DNA from: Candidatus Woesearchaeota archaeon
GTDB lineage: Archaea > Nanobdellota > Nanobdellia > Woesearchaeales > SKIA01
Direction of reading: 5' to 3'
DNA length: 11,378 nt
Assembly (NCBI GenBank): GCA_007128245.1
Contig: SKXU01000022.1
Location: forward strand, 1 to 11,378
The notes below the pieces were generated by a model that was given only the letters and a program-made list of their open reading frames with translations, was not told the origin of the DNA and did not search any database. Below are positions 1 through 7,037 of this stretch, in pieces (positions within the stretch are counted from its first letter, which is position 1; every line of letters begins with the position of its first letter). The position numbers were made by a program, and so were the translations under genes.

Positions 1-1770
1 ATGAAGCGTCGTTTTAGTCCTTTGCGTTCTGTTGGCGTTGGTTTAGCTGTTGCTTTGGCTGCTTGTGGTGATTCTTCTACTGAGCCTCCTCCTCCTCCGC
101 CTCCTCCTGTTGCTCCTTCATTATCTGTTGGTGTTTCTGCTTCTGGTCCTTTTGTTGTTGCTCATGATGAGGTTGCTGTTTTTTCTGTTTCTCCTTTTGC
201 TTCTAGTGATGCTGAGTCTCGTGTTGATAGTTTGCGGTCTGTGTATCGTGTTGGTGGTGATAGTGTTTCTTCTCGTTTGTGGGTTTCTCCTTCTTCTCAG
301 GTTTCTGATACTGTTGTTGTTGGTGGTCCTGGTGATTCTGTGCGTGTTGAGTATTCTGCTTTTGGTAGTGCTCGTAATTCTTCTGGTGAGGTTTTTGGTT
401 CTGGTAGTGTTTCTCGTGATTTTGTTCGTGGTTTGCCTCCTGATAGTGTTTTATTTCGTGTTTCTTCTGAGTATTTTTTGCGTCCTGGTGTTGTTAATCC
501 TTTGTTGGAGTTGGATGTTGAGACGAGTTCTGGTTTTTTTGCTACTGTTGGTGTTGATAGTTTGGGTGTTGCTGAGTTTTCTGTTCCTGAGTCTGTTGAT
601 GTGTTGTTGACTCCTCGTTCTGTTGGTGAGCAGGCTTTGGTTCGTTTGCCTTCTGGTAATGAGTATCATGTGAGTATTGCTGTTGTTGAGGGTGGTGGTC
701 GTTTTCCTGTTGGTGCTAATGATCCTTCTGTTTCTGTTTCTGGTTTGTCTGATCAGGTTATTTCTTGGTATACTGTTGATCGTGATATTCCTTTTGTGTT
801 GTCTATGCAGCATAATGCTTATCGTAGTGGTGTTCCTATTCCTGATATGGCTACTGGTGAGTTGATTGATGTTGATGGTGCTTTTGTGACGTTTGATCCT
901 CGTCGTCCTCGTACTAATTTGTTGTTTAATCCTGTTTCTCGTGTTGAGTCTCCTTTTGTTGCTGATCCGTTGTCTTCTGAGCAGCTTGGACATTTTTATT
1001 TGTATCAGTCTATTATTGAGCGGTTGTTTACGAGTTCTGCTTTGGGTGCTGGTCTTCGTCCGTATCCTGATGGTTTTTTTGGTTTTCGTGTGGAGTCTGA
1101 TTTGGATGCTTTTTTGAGTGCTGTTGACACGATTGGTTATCCTGAGAATCAGCCTGCAACTTTGGGAGCTAAGCCTGGTTATGATTTGGTGTATCGTTTG
1201 CAACGTCCTCGAGCGGGTGTTGATACTCGCTTGGTTGATGGTGGTTTGTTTATGCTCTGGTCTAGTTTGCATGTTCCTTTTGGTAATGTTGCTCAGTTGT
1301 TGTCTGAGTCGTATTATATGGGTTATCGTGATAGTCGTTTGTCTTTGGATGATGTTCCTGGTCAGATTAATTGTACTTCTCGAACTCGTTCTGCTGATCT
1401 TCCGTGTTATTTTTTGACTCCTCCTTTTGGTGTTCGTTCTGAGTTTGCTGATCCTTTTGTTCCTGAGCTTGCTCAGTCTCATGCTGAGTCTTTGTTGCTT
1501 GCTCATGTGTTTGGTGTTGCTGGTTGGGAGGCGTATGGGCGTCCGTTTCGTCCATTTCCCTCATCTGATCGCTCGTGGAGAAATCCGTGGGATTATGTTG
1601 CTGGAGTGGTGCGTCCAGCTCCTCCTGGTGGTTTTGTGCGTTCTGAGGGTGGGCTTTTTGTGCCGCCGTCTGCTTTGATGAGTGTTGGTGATGCGGGTCT
1701 TGCCCCGTACCGCGCGCAGCGACGCGATGCTGGTGTGTACTTCGAAGAACTGCCAACACAACCTTTTTAA
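1..1770 (+). CDS. Predicted secreted lipoprotein of unknown function
   Basis: A 589-residue reading frame starts at the first base of the window. The N-terminus looks like a lipoprotein signal peptide: a basic start (Lys2, Arg3, Arg4), a hydrophobic stretch at about 11-21, and a lipobox L-A-A-C with the candidate lipidated cysteine at 22. A short polar linker and eight consecutive prolines (29-36) follow, a typical spacer between a membrane anchor and an exported domain. The rest is rich in Ser, Val, Gly and Asp, with no further obvious membrane helix. Residues 40-250 look beta-rich and the second half is more mixed and aromatic. I do not recognise a family or an active site. Codon use is extreme: in codons 41-60, 18 of 20 end in T. 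The last 80 or so codons are much more ordinary. The complete signal peptide supports the start. The anchor is inferred from motif only; a non-lipidated secreted protein is the alternative. Confidence 0.72.
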   Translation: MKRRFSPLRSVGVGLAVALAACGDSSTEPPPPPPPPVAPSLSVGVSASGPFVVAHDEVAVFSVSPFASSDAESRVDSLRSVYRVGGDSVSSRLWVSPSSQVSDTVVVGGPGDSVRVEYSAFGSARNSSGEVFGSGSVSRDFVRGLPPDSVLFRVSSEYFLRPGVVNPLLELDVETSSGFFATVGVDSLGVAEFSVPESVDVLLTPRSVGEQALVRLPSGNEYHVSIAVVEGGGRFPVGANDPSVSVSGLSDQVISWYTVDRDIPFVLSMQHNAYRSGVPIPDMATGELIDVDGAFVTFDPRRPRTNLLFNPVSRVESPFVADPLSSEQLGHFYLYQSIIERLFTSSALGAGLRPYPDGFFGFRVESDLDAFLSAVDTIGYPENQPATLGAKPGYDLVYRLQRPRAGVDTRLVDGGLFMLWSSLHVPFGNVAQLLSESYYMGYRDSRLSLDDVPGQINCTSRTRSADLPCYFLTPPFGVRSEFADPFVPELAQSHAESLLLAHVFGVAGWEAYGRPFRPFPSSDRSWRNPWDYVAGVVRPAPPGGFVRSEGGLFVPPSALMSVGDAGLAPYRAQRRDAGVYFEELPTQPF

Positions 1771-1772
1771 AA
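1764..1772 (+). promoter_or_regulatory. TATA-like box for the rnp2-rpoK operon
   Basis: A TTTTTAAAA element overlaps the stop codon of the lipoprotein gene (TAA 1768-1770). Archaeal transcription starts about 25 bases after the TATA centre, so the transcript would begin near 1793-1797. That gives rnp2 a leader of about 23 bases containing a GAGG Shine-Dalgarno at 1806-1809, nine bases before the ATG. The position is inferred from spacing only. Confidence 0.45.
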
Positions 1773-1818
1773 CACTCTCCCTTCCCTGTGATTAGCACGA
1801 GAACAGAGGCGCTTTTTT

Positions 1819-2097
1819 ATGGCACAGATTAGGCCAGCACGCAAAGAACGCAAACGATACGTGGTGTACACACCAAGAAATGACCAAGAAGTTCTATCAG
1901 CACACCAAATACTATTCGGAGTAGTAGGGGCTGCTAAGGCAGGACTGATACCTGTTGAGGGAACACACACAACAGGAATTATTCGTGTTGCACACACCCA
2001 CGTCGACCAACTCAAAGCAACACTCGTGCACACACAAAAACACAGCCTGCTCACCACAGGAACGCTGAAAACAGCAAGACACACACTCAGGAATTAA
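1819..2097 (+). CDS. rnp2: Ribonuclease P protein component 2 (Pop5/Rpp14 family)
   Basis: This 92-residue protein matches the archaeal Pop5 family, a protein subunit of RNase P. RNase P cuts the 5' leader from precursor tRNA; Pop5 pairs with Rpp30 to support the catalytic RNA. Visible family features are a basic N-terminus leading into R-Y-V-V at 12-16, a central G-x-x-G-A-A-x-A-G segment at 34-42, the strand G-I-I-R-V at 53-57, and the C-terminal G-T-L-K-T-A at 81-86, equivalent to the family's SGTLKKA motif. It is shorter than many homologues. Being directly upstream of psmA in an exosome cluster is the classic archaeal arrangement and strengthens the call. The usual partner gene rnp3 (Rpp30) is not beside it; a lipoprotein gene takes that place. 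The start is supported by GAGG at 1806-1809. The codons are A/C-ending, in sharp contrast to the preceding gene. Confidence 0.8.
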   Translation: MAQIRPARKERKRYVVYTPRNDQEVLSAHQILFGVVGAAKAGLIPVEGTHTTGIIRVAHTHVDQLKATLVHTQKHSLLTTGTLKTARHTLRN

Positions 2098-2099
2098 CC

Positions 2100-2810
2100 A
2101 TGCAACAATCACAACACCAAATGATGGGATACGACAGAGCAATTACAATGTTCTCACCAGACGGAAGACTACTTCAAGTGGAGTACGCAAAAAAAACCGT
2201 CAAACAAGGAAGCACCGCGATAGGGGTGACGTGCAAAGACGGCGTCGTCCTCGTCACAGACAAACGCATTGGAGACAGCCTAATCATCGCAGAGAGCGTA
2301 GACAAAATATTCGAAGTAGATGAGCACATCATCGCAACAGCATCAGGAATCATCCCAGACGCACGAGTCCTTGTTGAGCGCTCACAAGCACAAGCACAAC
2401 AGCACCAAATCACGTTTGACAGCCCTATTGATGTTATCAGTATCGTAAAAGACCTTGCAAGTCTTATGCAACTCACAACGCAAAGTGGTGGGTATCGTCC
2501 GTTTGGAGTAAGCATGCTCATTGGTGGCGTTGACAAGGATGGCGTAAAGCTCTACAACGTAGACCCTGTTGGCGTGTATAATCAGTACCGCGCCACTGCT
2601 ATTGGCGAGAAAGGCGAGGAAGCAGCGAATCTTTTGCGTGAGCAATGGAAAGAGTCGTTGTCCGTGCAAGAAGCGATTAAGCTCGCAATTAGTGTTCTCA
2701 AAGAGGTTATTGGCCAAGACCTTGATGTTGACCGAGTAGACTGCGCCTACATTAACCATGACATGACGATTAAGCGACTTGAAAAAGACGCTATTAAGGA
2801 GCACTTGTAA
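2100..2810 (+). CDS. psmA: 20S proteasome alpha subunit
   Basis: Alpha subunits form the outer heptameric rings of the archaeal 20S proteasome. They gate substrate entry, dock the unfolding ATPase, and are not themselves proteolytic. The 236-residue protein has the alpha signature at 11-30 (Y-D-R-A-I-T-x-F-S-P-D-G-R-L-x-Q-V-E-Y-A), which includes the gate-forming N-terminus. R-P-F-G-V-S lies at 133-138 and D-P-x-G at 155-158. Lys69 aligns with Thermoplasma alpha Lys66, the residue that receives the C-termini of the ATPase. No beta-type propeptide or N-terminal catalytic threonine is present, as expected. The C-terminal tail is short. The gene starts two bases after the rnp2 stop, with an AGGA element about seven bases ahead. 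Codon use drifts from A/C-ending in the first half to mixed in the second. Confidence 0.97.
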   Translation: MQQSQHQMMGYDRAITMFSPDGRLLQVEYAKKTVKQGSTAIGVTCKDGVVLVTDKRIGDSLIIAESVDKIFEVDEHIIATASGIIPDARVLVERSQAQAQQHQITFDSPIDVISIVKDLASLMQLTTQSGGYRPFGVSMLIGGVDKDGVKLYNVDPVGVYNQYRATAIGEKGEEAANLLREQWKESLSVQEAIKLAISVLKEVIGQDLDVDRVDCAYINHDMTIKRLEKDAIKEHL

Positions 2811-2811
2811 G

Positions 2812-3534
2812 ATGCGCGGAGGACCTACGTTTGATGAAGAACGATTCTCAGTAAACGTTGCCCGCCTAAAAAAAGGCGGTGAGACCTTTGAGGTAGTCAT
2901 TGACCCTGACGCTGCTGTGCGCTACAAGCAAGGAGAGATTTCTGATCTCAAAGACGTGCTCAAAGCAGAAAAAATCATGGCTGACGCAAAAAAAGGCGAG
3001 CTCGCCTCTGAAGCGCACATGCAAAGCTTGTTTGGCACGTCTGAACCGACAAAAGTGGCTCAGATTATCTTGGATCAAGGAGAGCTCCAACTCACGCACG
3101 AGCACCGTGAGCGTTTGCGCGAGCAAAAACGCAACAAAGTAGCGTCTATCATTCACATGAATGCTATCAATCCACAAACAGGGATTGTGCATCCGCTCGA
3201 GCGCGTAAAGCGCGCAATGGATGAGGCGCGTGTGCGACTTGACGAGTATAAGTCTGCGCAAGACCAAGTGCAGGATGTGGTGCGAGCACTCCAGCCCATC
3301 CTCCCCATTAAATTCACGACATTCATCGCTGAGATTCACCTCCCAGCAACCCATGCTGCCAAATGCTATGGAGTATTTGAGCAGTACGGCACCCTCCAAA
3401 AAGAGGATTGGCTTTCTGATGGAAGCCTGGCTGTAAAGCTTGAAGTGCCTGCGGGACGATACAACGACTTAGTTGATGAGTTGTCAAGTAAAACCCACGG
3501 AGACGTGGAAATATCAAAACAAGAAAGGAAATAG
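2812..3534 (+). CDS. sbds: Ribosome maturation protein SBDS (Sdo1)
   Basis: This is the archaeal homologue of the Shwachman-Bodian-Diamond protein. The eukaryotic family works with EFL1 to release eIF6 from the large ribosomal subunit; the archaeal role in ribosome maturation is inferred from this. The 240 residues show the usual three parts: an N-terminal FYSH domain (about 1-92), a helical middle domain (about 93-160) and a C-terminal ferredoxin-like domain (about 165-236). Family patterns include A-K-K-G-E-L-A (59-65), L-F-G-T (73-76), the I-L-D-Q-G-E-L-Q-L-T run (86-95), and D/N-P-x-T-G ahead of H-P-x-E-R-V (120-132). The frame is open 33 bases further upstream into psmA, but the start at 2812 fits best: AAGGAG at 2796-2801 lies ten bases away and the protein begins as homologues do. 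It follows the psmA stop by one base. Confidence 0.95.
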   Translation: MRGGPTFDEERFSVNVARLKKGGETFEVVIDPDAAVRYKQGEISDLKDVLKAEKIMADAKKGELASEAHMQSLFGTSEPTKVAQIILDQGELQLTHEHRERLREQKRNKVASIIHMNAINPQTGIVHPLERVKRAMDEARVRLDEYKSAQDQVQDVVRALQPILPIKFTTFIAEIHLPATHAAKCYGVFEQYGTLQKEDWLSDGSLAVKLEVPAGRYNDLVDELSSKTHGDVEISKQERK

Positions 3535-3537
3535 AAT

Positions 3538-4239
3538 ATGACATCAGAACTACATATACAAGAACGAAGCATCGTAGTTCCCGGACAAGTACTCGCGACA
3601 GGTCTTGATTACCTGCCGAGCAAAGGAACTTACCGCTTCAACGAAACGATACGAGCAAACAGGCTCGGACTAGCACAAGTGGACGGAAAAGTCCTCAAAA
3701 CAATCCCTCTTGCAGGGCGCTACCTCCCACAAAAAGGCGACTTAGTGGTTGGGCGCATCTCTGACGTGCTTATGAGCGGCTGGCGCGTGGACTTAAACAC
3801 CATGTACGACGCAGTGCTCAGCCTTGCTGAAGCAAGCAATGAATACATCAAGAAAGGCGAGGACTTAACACGATACTTTGCTATTGAAGATTACCTTGTG
3901 TGTAAAGTTACGCAGGTAACAAGTCAAAACCTTGTTGACGTCAGCGTGCGCGGACCTGGTTTGCGAAAGCTTACTGGCGGCATGGTCTTTGAAGTAAGCT
4001 CTTCAAAGGTTCCTCGCATTATTGGTAAGCGCGGAAGCATGGTTACCATGATTAAGAAAGGCACTGACTGCGACGTAATGGTCGGACAAAACGGTGTTGT
4101 CTGGGTTTCTGGAGAACCAAAAATGCAGCGTCTCGCGTTTGACACGATTAAGATGATTGAAGAGCACAGTCACCACGCAGGCCTCACACAGCAAGTAAAA
4201 GAGTTCCTTGAAGAAGTAACTGGTAGGGAGGTTGAGTAA
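3538..4239 (+). CDS. rrp4: Exosome RNA-binding cap subunit Rrp4
   Basis: Rrp4 forms part of the three-subunit RNA-binding cap on the Rrp41-Rrp42 hexameric ring of the archaeal exosome, and feeds RNA 3' ends into the phosphorolytic chamber. The 233-residue protein has the expected order: an N-terminal domain with V-x-P-G-Q (13-17) and G-R-Y-L-P-x-x-G-D-L-V-V-G (60-72), an S1 domain (about 66-140) and a KH domain (about 148-210). The KH domain has its nucleic-acid-binding loop V-P-R-I-I-G-K-R-G-S (158-167), with GXXG at 163-166. Length and domain order are normal. An AAAGGAA Shine-Dalgarno at 3524-3530 precedes the ATG by seven bases, and the gap from sbds is three bases. The first 50 codons are A/C-rich compared with the rest, like the start of psmA. 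Confidence 0.96.
   Translation: MTSELHIQERSIVVPGQVLATGLDYLPSKGTYRFNETIRANRLGLAQVDGKVLKTIPLAGRYLPQKGDLVVGRISDVLMSGWRVDLNTMYDAVLSLAEASNEYIKKGEDLTRYFAIEDYLVCKVTQVTSQNLVDVSVRGPGLRKLTGGMVFEVSSSKVPRIIGKRGSMVTMIKKGTDCDVMVGQNGVVWVSGEPKMQRLAFDTIKMIEEHSHHAGLTQQVKEFLEEVTGREVE
4227..4232 (+). promoter_or_regulatory. Strong Shine-Dalgarno site fixing the rrp41 start
   Basis: GGAGGT lies inside the 3' end of rrp4, eight bases before ATG 4241. It matches the anti-Shine-Dalgarno core perfectly and decides between ATG 4241 and an in-frame TTG at 4232 that falls within the site's edge. Confidence 0.8.
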
Positions 4240-4240
4240 G

Positions 4241-4987
4241 ATGGCTGTTAAACGACATGACGGAAGAAAATGGGATGAACCAAGACCTATCGTTGCCAAA
4301 GCAGGCGTGATTCCTCAAGCTGACGGCTCAGGATTCTTTAAGATTGGAGATTCTACGGCGTACGCTGCAGTGTATGGACCACAAGAATTTCATCCAAGAA
4401 AGCTTCATGACCCTAAGCGAGGCGTCATCCGATGCCACTATAACATGCAGCCGTTCTCAGGACCTGGTAGCAGAGGTAGACCAGGGCCGAACAGGCGCGC
4501 TAAAGAGATTAGTATGGTGATGGAAAACGCTCTCTCGCCCGTAGTGCAACTTGAGGATTACCCGAACACCGTCGTTGACGTGCACGTTGAGTTCACGGAA
4601 ACGGACGCGGGCAGTCGCTGCGCAGGTATCTGTGCGGCTGCTATCGCTCTTGCTGACGCAGGTATCACGATGAAGGACATGGTAGCTTCCCTTGCGGTAG
4701 GCCACCTTGACGGAGAAATCGTGGTTGACCTTGACGGAGTAGAAGAGCATCACAAGGGTGAAGTCGCAGACATTCCTCTCGCAGTTATTCCTTCAACAGG
4801 AGAAATAACGCTTCTGCAAATGGATGGAGTTACTGATCCTAAGCTCGTGCTTAACGCGATCAAAACAGGACGAGACATCGTAGCTAAAGTGGCTGAAGTA
4901 CAACGACAAGCACTGCTTGACCGATACCCTGCTGACAGCCCCCAATGGAAAGCCCTTGCCAAGAAATACACGGAGGCAAAACAATGA
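4241..4987 (+). CDS. rrp41: Exosome catalytic subunit Rrp41 (RNase PH family)
   Basis: Rrp41 is the catalytic RNase PH-type subunit of the archaeal exosome. It degrades RNA 3'-5' using phosphate, releasing nucleoside diphosphates, and can run in reverse to add tails. It acts in a hexameric ring with Rrp42. The 248 residues contain the R-x-D-G-R-like opening (K4-R5-H6-D7-G8-R9), the segment T-D-A-G-S-R (121-126) with the phosphate-binding G-S-R, A-L-A-D-A-G-I (136-142), and E-V-A-D-I-P (174-179), where Asp177 sits at the position of the conserved catalytic aspartate. E-I-T-L-L-Q-M-D-G follows at 188-196. Length is typical. The start is set by the GGAGGT site, one base after the rrp4 stop. The stop overlaps the rrp42 start codon. 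Confidence 0.97.
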   Translation: MAVKRHDGRKWDEPRPIVAKAGVIPQADGSGFFKIGDSTAYAAVYGPQEFHPRKLHDPKRGVIRCHYNMQPFSGPGSRGRPGPNRRAKEISMVMENALSPVVQLEDYPNTVVDVHVEFTETDAGSRCAGICAAAIALADAGITMKDMVASLAVGHLDGEIVVDLDGVEEHHKGEVADIPLAVIPSTGEITLLQMDGVTDPKLVLNAIKTGRDIVAKVAEVQRQALLDRYPADSPQWKALAKKYTEAKQ

Positions 4988-5760
4988 ACGACACGATGAA
5001 AAAGAACTTTCACGACGCACTCAGAAAAGGCGTTCGTAGAGATGGACGAGCACTCACACAATTTCGTGACATCGAGATTGAGTATGGCGTGTCCAGCACC
5101 TCTCACGGCTCAGCACGCGTAAAAGCGGGTAATGCTGAGATTATTGCAGGAGTAAAGATTGATGTGGGAGCGCCCTACCCGGACACCCCTGATGAAGGAA
5201 GCCTTATGGTATCTACTGAAATGTTGCCATTAAGTCATAGAAAATTCGAAGGAGGACCTCCTGGAATTGACTCTATCGAAGCGGCTCGCGTTGTTGACAG
5301 AACTATTAGAGAATCAAAAGCTATGGATCTGAAGGGTTTGTGCATTGAGCAAGGAGAAAAAATCTGGTTTGTCGCAGTAGACCTCATGCCTGTCAGTTAT
5401 GACGGAAACATGATTGATCTCGGAGTGATTGCAGCAATGGCTGCTTTGCAAGACGCTCGTCTTCCTAAGCTTGATGAGGACGGCAGACCGTTGCTTGAAG
5501 AACTTTCTGATGAGAAGCTTCCGCTCAACGAGCTCCCAATTGCTGTCACGGTGTTTAAGTACGCTGACCAATACCTCATCGACCCTAGTGAGGTCGAAGA
5601 ACGCGCGTATGATGCGCGGCTGACTATTGGTTCGCTGGCTAATGGACACTTGTGTTCACTACAAAAAGGAGGCGAGGGTCCGCTTACCGTTGAGGATATC
5701 GAGCACATGTTCGATCTTGGCGTGAGCACTGCACAAGACCTTCGTAAGCATTTTCAATGA
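4984..5760 (+). CDS. rrp42: Exosome ring subunit Rrp42 (RNase PH family, non-catalytic)
   Basis: Rrp42 alternates with Rrp41 in the exosome ring. It lacks its own catalysis in characterised archaea but completes the active-site and RNA-binding surfaces. The 258-residue protein has R-R-D-G-R (18-22), G-S-A-R-V (42-46), G-V-K-I-D-V-G-A-P-Y-P-D-T-P (56-69), the run R-V-V-D-R-x-I-R-E-S (102-111) and D-G-N-M-I-D (140-145), all family hallmarks. The T-D-A-G-S-R and A-D-I-P catalytic motifs seen in Rrp41 are absent, as expected. The start ATG overlaps the rrp41 stop in an ATGA junction. GGAGG at 4972-4976, seven bases upstream, supports it over in-frame upstream starts inside rrp41. Confidence 0.96.
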   Translation: MNDTMKKNFHDALRKGVRRDGRALTQFRDIEIEYGVSSTSHGSARVKAGNAEIIAGVKIDVGAPYPDTPDEGSLMVSTEMLPLSHRKFEGGPPGIDSIEAARVVDRTIRESKAMDLKGLCIEQGEKIWFVAVDLMPVSYDGNMIDLGVIAAMAALQDARLPKLDEDGRPLLEELSDEKLPLNELPIAVTVFKYADQYLIDPSEVEERAYDARLTIGSLANGHLCSLQKGGEGPLTVEDIEHMFDLGVSTAQDLRKHFQ

Positions 5761-5948
5761 AACACACGGTTTTTGAGAAAGCACGTCTGATTGGGAGTAG
5801 GGCTTTACAGATTAGTCAAGGAGCTCCGCTGCTTGTCAAGCTCTCACAAAAAGAGCTTGAGAAGATTCATTACAACCCTATCGAGATTGCGAAGATTGAA
5901 TACGCGCGGGACGTTATTCCTTTAGCAATAAAGCGTCCGAAACAATAA
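5757..5948 (+). CDS. rpoK: DNA-directed RNA polymerase subunit K (Rpb6 homologue)
   Basis: RpoK is the small archaeal counterpart of Rpb6/omega and helps assemble and stabilise the largest polymerase subunit. The 63-residue protein matches the core of the family: F-E-K-A-R-L-I-G-S-R-A-L-Q-I-S (5-19), G-A-P-L-L-V (22-27), a short acidic/helical link, and a C-terminal V-I-P-L-A-I-K-R-P (53-61). The acidic N-terminal extension of eukaryotic Rpb6 is absent, as is normal in archaea. Its ATG overlaps the rrp42 stop (ATGA). No clear Shine-Dalgarno is visible, so translation probably depends on coupling. Many archaea have the ribosomal protein gene rpl37ae at this point in the cluster, so rpoK here is a lineage-type variation. 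It is the last gene before a T-rich terminator. Confidence 0.93.
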   Translation: MKHTVFEKARLIGSRALQISQGAPLLVKLSQKELEKIHYNPIEIAKIEYARDVIPLAIKRPKQ

Positions 5949-5974
5949 TTTTCTTTTTTTTCTTCCTTTTTTTC
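5949..5974 (+). terminator. T-rich intrinsic-type terminator after rpoK
   Basis: Twenty-six bases of only T and C, including runs of eight and seven Ts, begin right after the rpoK stop. Archaeal RNA polymerase terminates at such tracts without needing a hairpin, so this is the likely end of the seven-gene operon. Confidence 0.75.
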
Positions 5975-5982
5975 TGAAAAGC

Positions 5983-5990
5983 TCTTATAG
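5983..5990 (+). promoter_or_regulatory. TATA-like box for rtcA
   Basis: TCTTATAG is centred about 25 bases before ATG 6012, the spacing that places transcription start at the start codon (leaderless). An earlier in-frame ATG at 5991 sits directly against this box and would lie upstream of the transcript. Confidence 0.55.
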
Positions 5991-6011
5991 ATGTACGTCT
6001 TTTCTTTTTGC

Positions 6012-7037
6012 ATGATTCATCTTGATGGAAGCATGTTGTCGGGCGGAGGTCAGATTATTCGCGCCGCTTTAGCGCTCTCTGCGCACACGAATAAGCCATT
6101 TCGTATCATAAACATCCGCCATGCTCGTCCGCGTCCGGGGTTGATGGCGCAGCATCTTGAGGCGGTGCGTACCATGCAGATATTGTGTAATGCTGATGTT
6201 GAGGGCGGTCATCTGGGCTCGACCGAGTTGACGTTTATTCCTCGCGGGTACACTCCTCAGAATCTTTCTGTGCACATCGGCACGGCTGGCAGTATTACGT
6301 TGCTCACGCAGGCACTCTCCTTGTGTGCGATGCATCATAAGAAGGTCTCGTTTACCGTGCATGGAGGCACTGATGTGAAGTGGAGTCCTTCGTTTGATTA
6401 CTTTGCGCACATTATTATTCCTTCGTTGCAACAGTTCGGGCATGCTTCTGTTGATTTGCGTCGTCGAGGGTTTTATCCGAAGGGCGGCGGCGAAGTTACT
6501 GTCTCGTTTGGGCTCAAAAAAGATGTGAAGTCGCTTATGCGTTTGCATCCTGGCGTGGTGGAGGGTATTGAGGTGTTTAACACTGCTTCTCGCGAGCTCA
6601 TGGCTGATAACACGTTGGAGGCGCTTGATCGTGATTGTCGATTGTTTTTTGAGCCGTTTAGCGTTCCGGTGACGGTGCGCAACGCGTATGTGCAGTCTCT
6701 CTCACCGGGCTTTGTGTGCGTTGCCGTGGTGCGCCAGCATGATGGAGCGTCATATGCGTGTATCGGTGCGGACATGGTTGCTGATCCTGACACTCCTACG
6801 CACGTAGTTGCAAGGACTGTTTCTGAGACGCTCAAGGAGCGTCTTGAGAGTGGTGGAGTAGTTGATGAGCACTTGGCTGATCATCTCATTCCCTTCATGG
6901 GGTTGTATGGCGGTGAGATGGTGGTGTGTCGCGTGTCTAATCATATAAAGGCGTGTATTGCGGTTACTGAATTGTTTACTAAAGCGCGTTTTTCAGTTAC
7001 TGGCTTGCACGTGCGAGTTTCTATCCCATCCGTGTAA
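6012..7037 (+). CDS. rtcA: RNA 3'-terminal phosphate cyclase
   Basis: RtcA converts an RNA 3'-phosphate to a 2',3'-cyclic phosphate using ATP, through a covalent histidine-AMP intermediate. The 341-residue protein carries I-D-G-S-like L-D-G-S (4-7) with G-G-G-Q-I-I-R (11-17), H-G-G-T-D-V-K-W-S-P (117-126), R-R-G-F-Y-P-K-G-G-G-E-V (151-162), and the catalytic segment D-E-H-L-A-D-H-L (285-292), where His287 is the expected adenylated residue. Length is normal for the family, and these motifs exclude the Rcl1-like non-catalytic branch. I chose ATG 6012 because homologues begin M-I-x-x-D-G-S and the TATA spacing fits. The 3' end overlaps the convergent neighbour by 17 bases. Its position after the exosome operon fits a role in RNA end repair, but it has its own promoter. 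Confidence 0.95.
   Translation: MIHLDGSMLSGGGQIIRAALALSAHTNKPFRIINIRHARPRPGLMAQHLEAVRTMQILCNADVEGGHLGSTELTFIPRGYTPQNLSVHIGTAGSITLLTQALSLCAMHHKKVSFTVHGGTDVKWSPSFDYFAHIIIPSLQQFGHASVDLRRRGFYPKGGGEVTVSFGLKKDVKSLMRLHPGVVEGIEVFNTASRELMADNTLEALDRDCRLFFEPFSVPVTVRNAYVQSLSPGFVCVAVVRQHDGASYACIGADMVADPDTPTHVVARTVSETLKERLESGGVVDEHLADHLIPFMGLYGGEMVVCRVSNHIKACIAVTELFTKARFSVTGLHVRVSIPSV

Noticed and set aside
50..610. Plus-strand open frame rich in Leu and Val inside the lipoprotein gene
   Set aside because: It is a frame-shifted reading of a G+T-rich sequence, which yields Leu and Val by composition alone.
451..1506. Long minus-strand open frame (351 codons) opposite the lipoprotein gene
   Set aside because: Its product is a low-complexity mix of Thr, Arg, Asn, Ile and Ser, as expected from reading the complement of T-ending codons. 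The plus frame has a signal peptide and domain-like character.
1779..1794. Pyrimidine-rich stretch after the lipoprotein gene as a terminator
   Set aside because: It is C-rich with no T run longer than two, and it overlaps the likely start region of the rnp2 transcript. Too weak to call.
2382..2900. Minus-strand 172-codon frame across the psmA/sbds junction
   Set aside because: It lies opposite two well-identified genes and has no recognisable feature.
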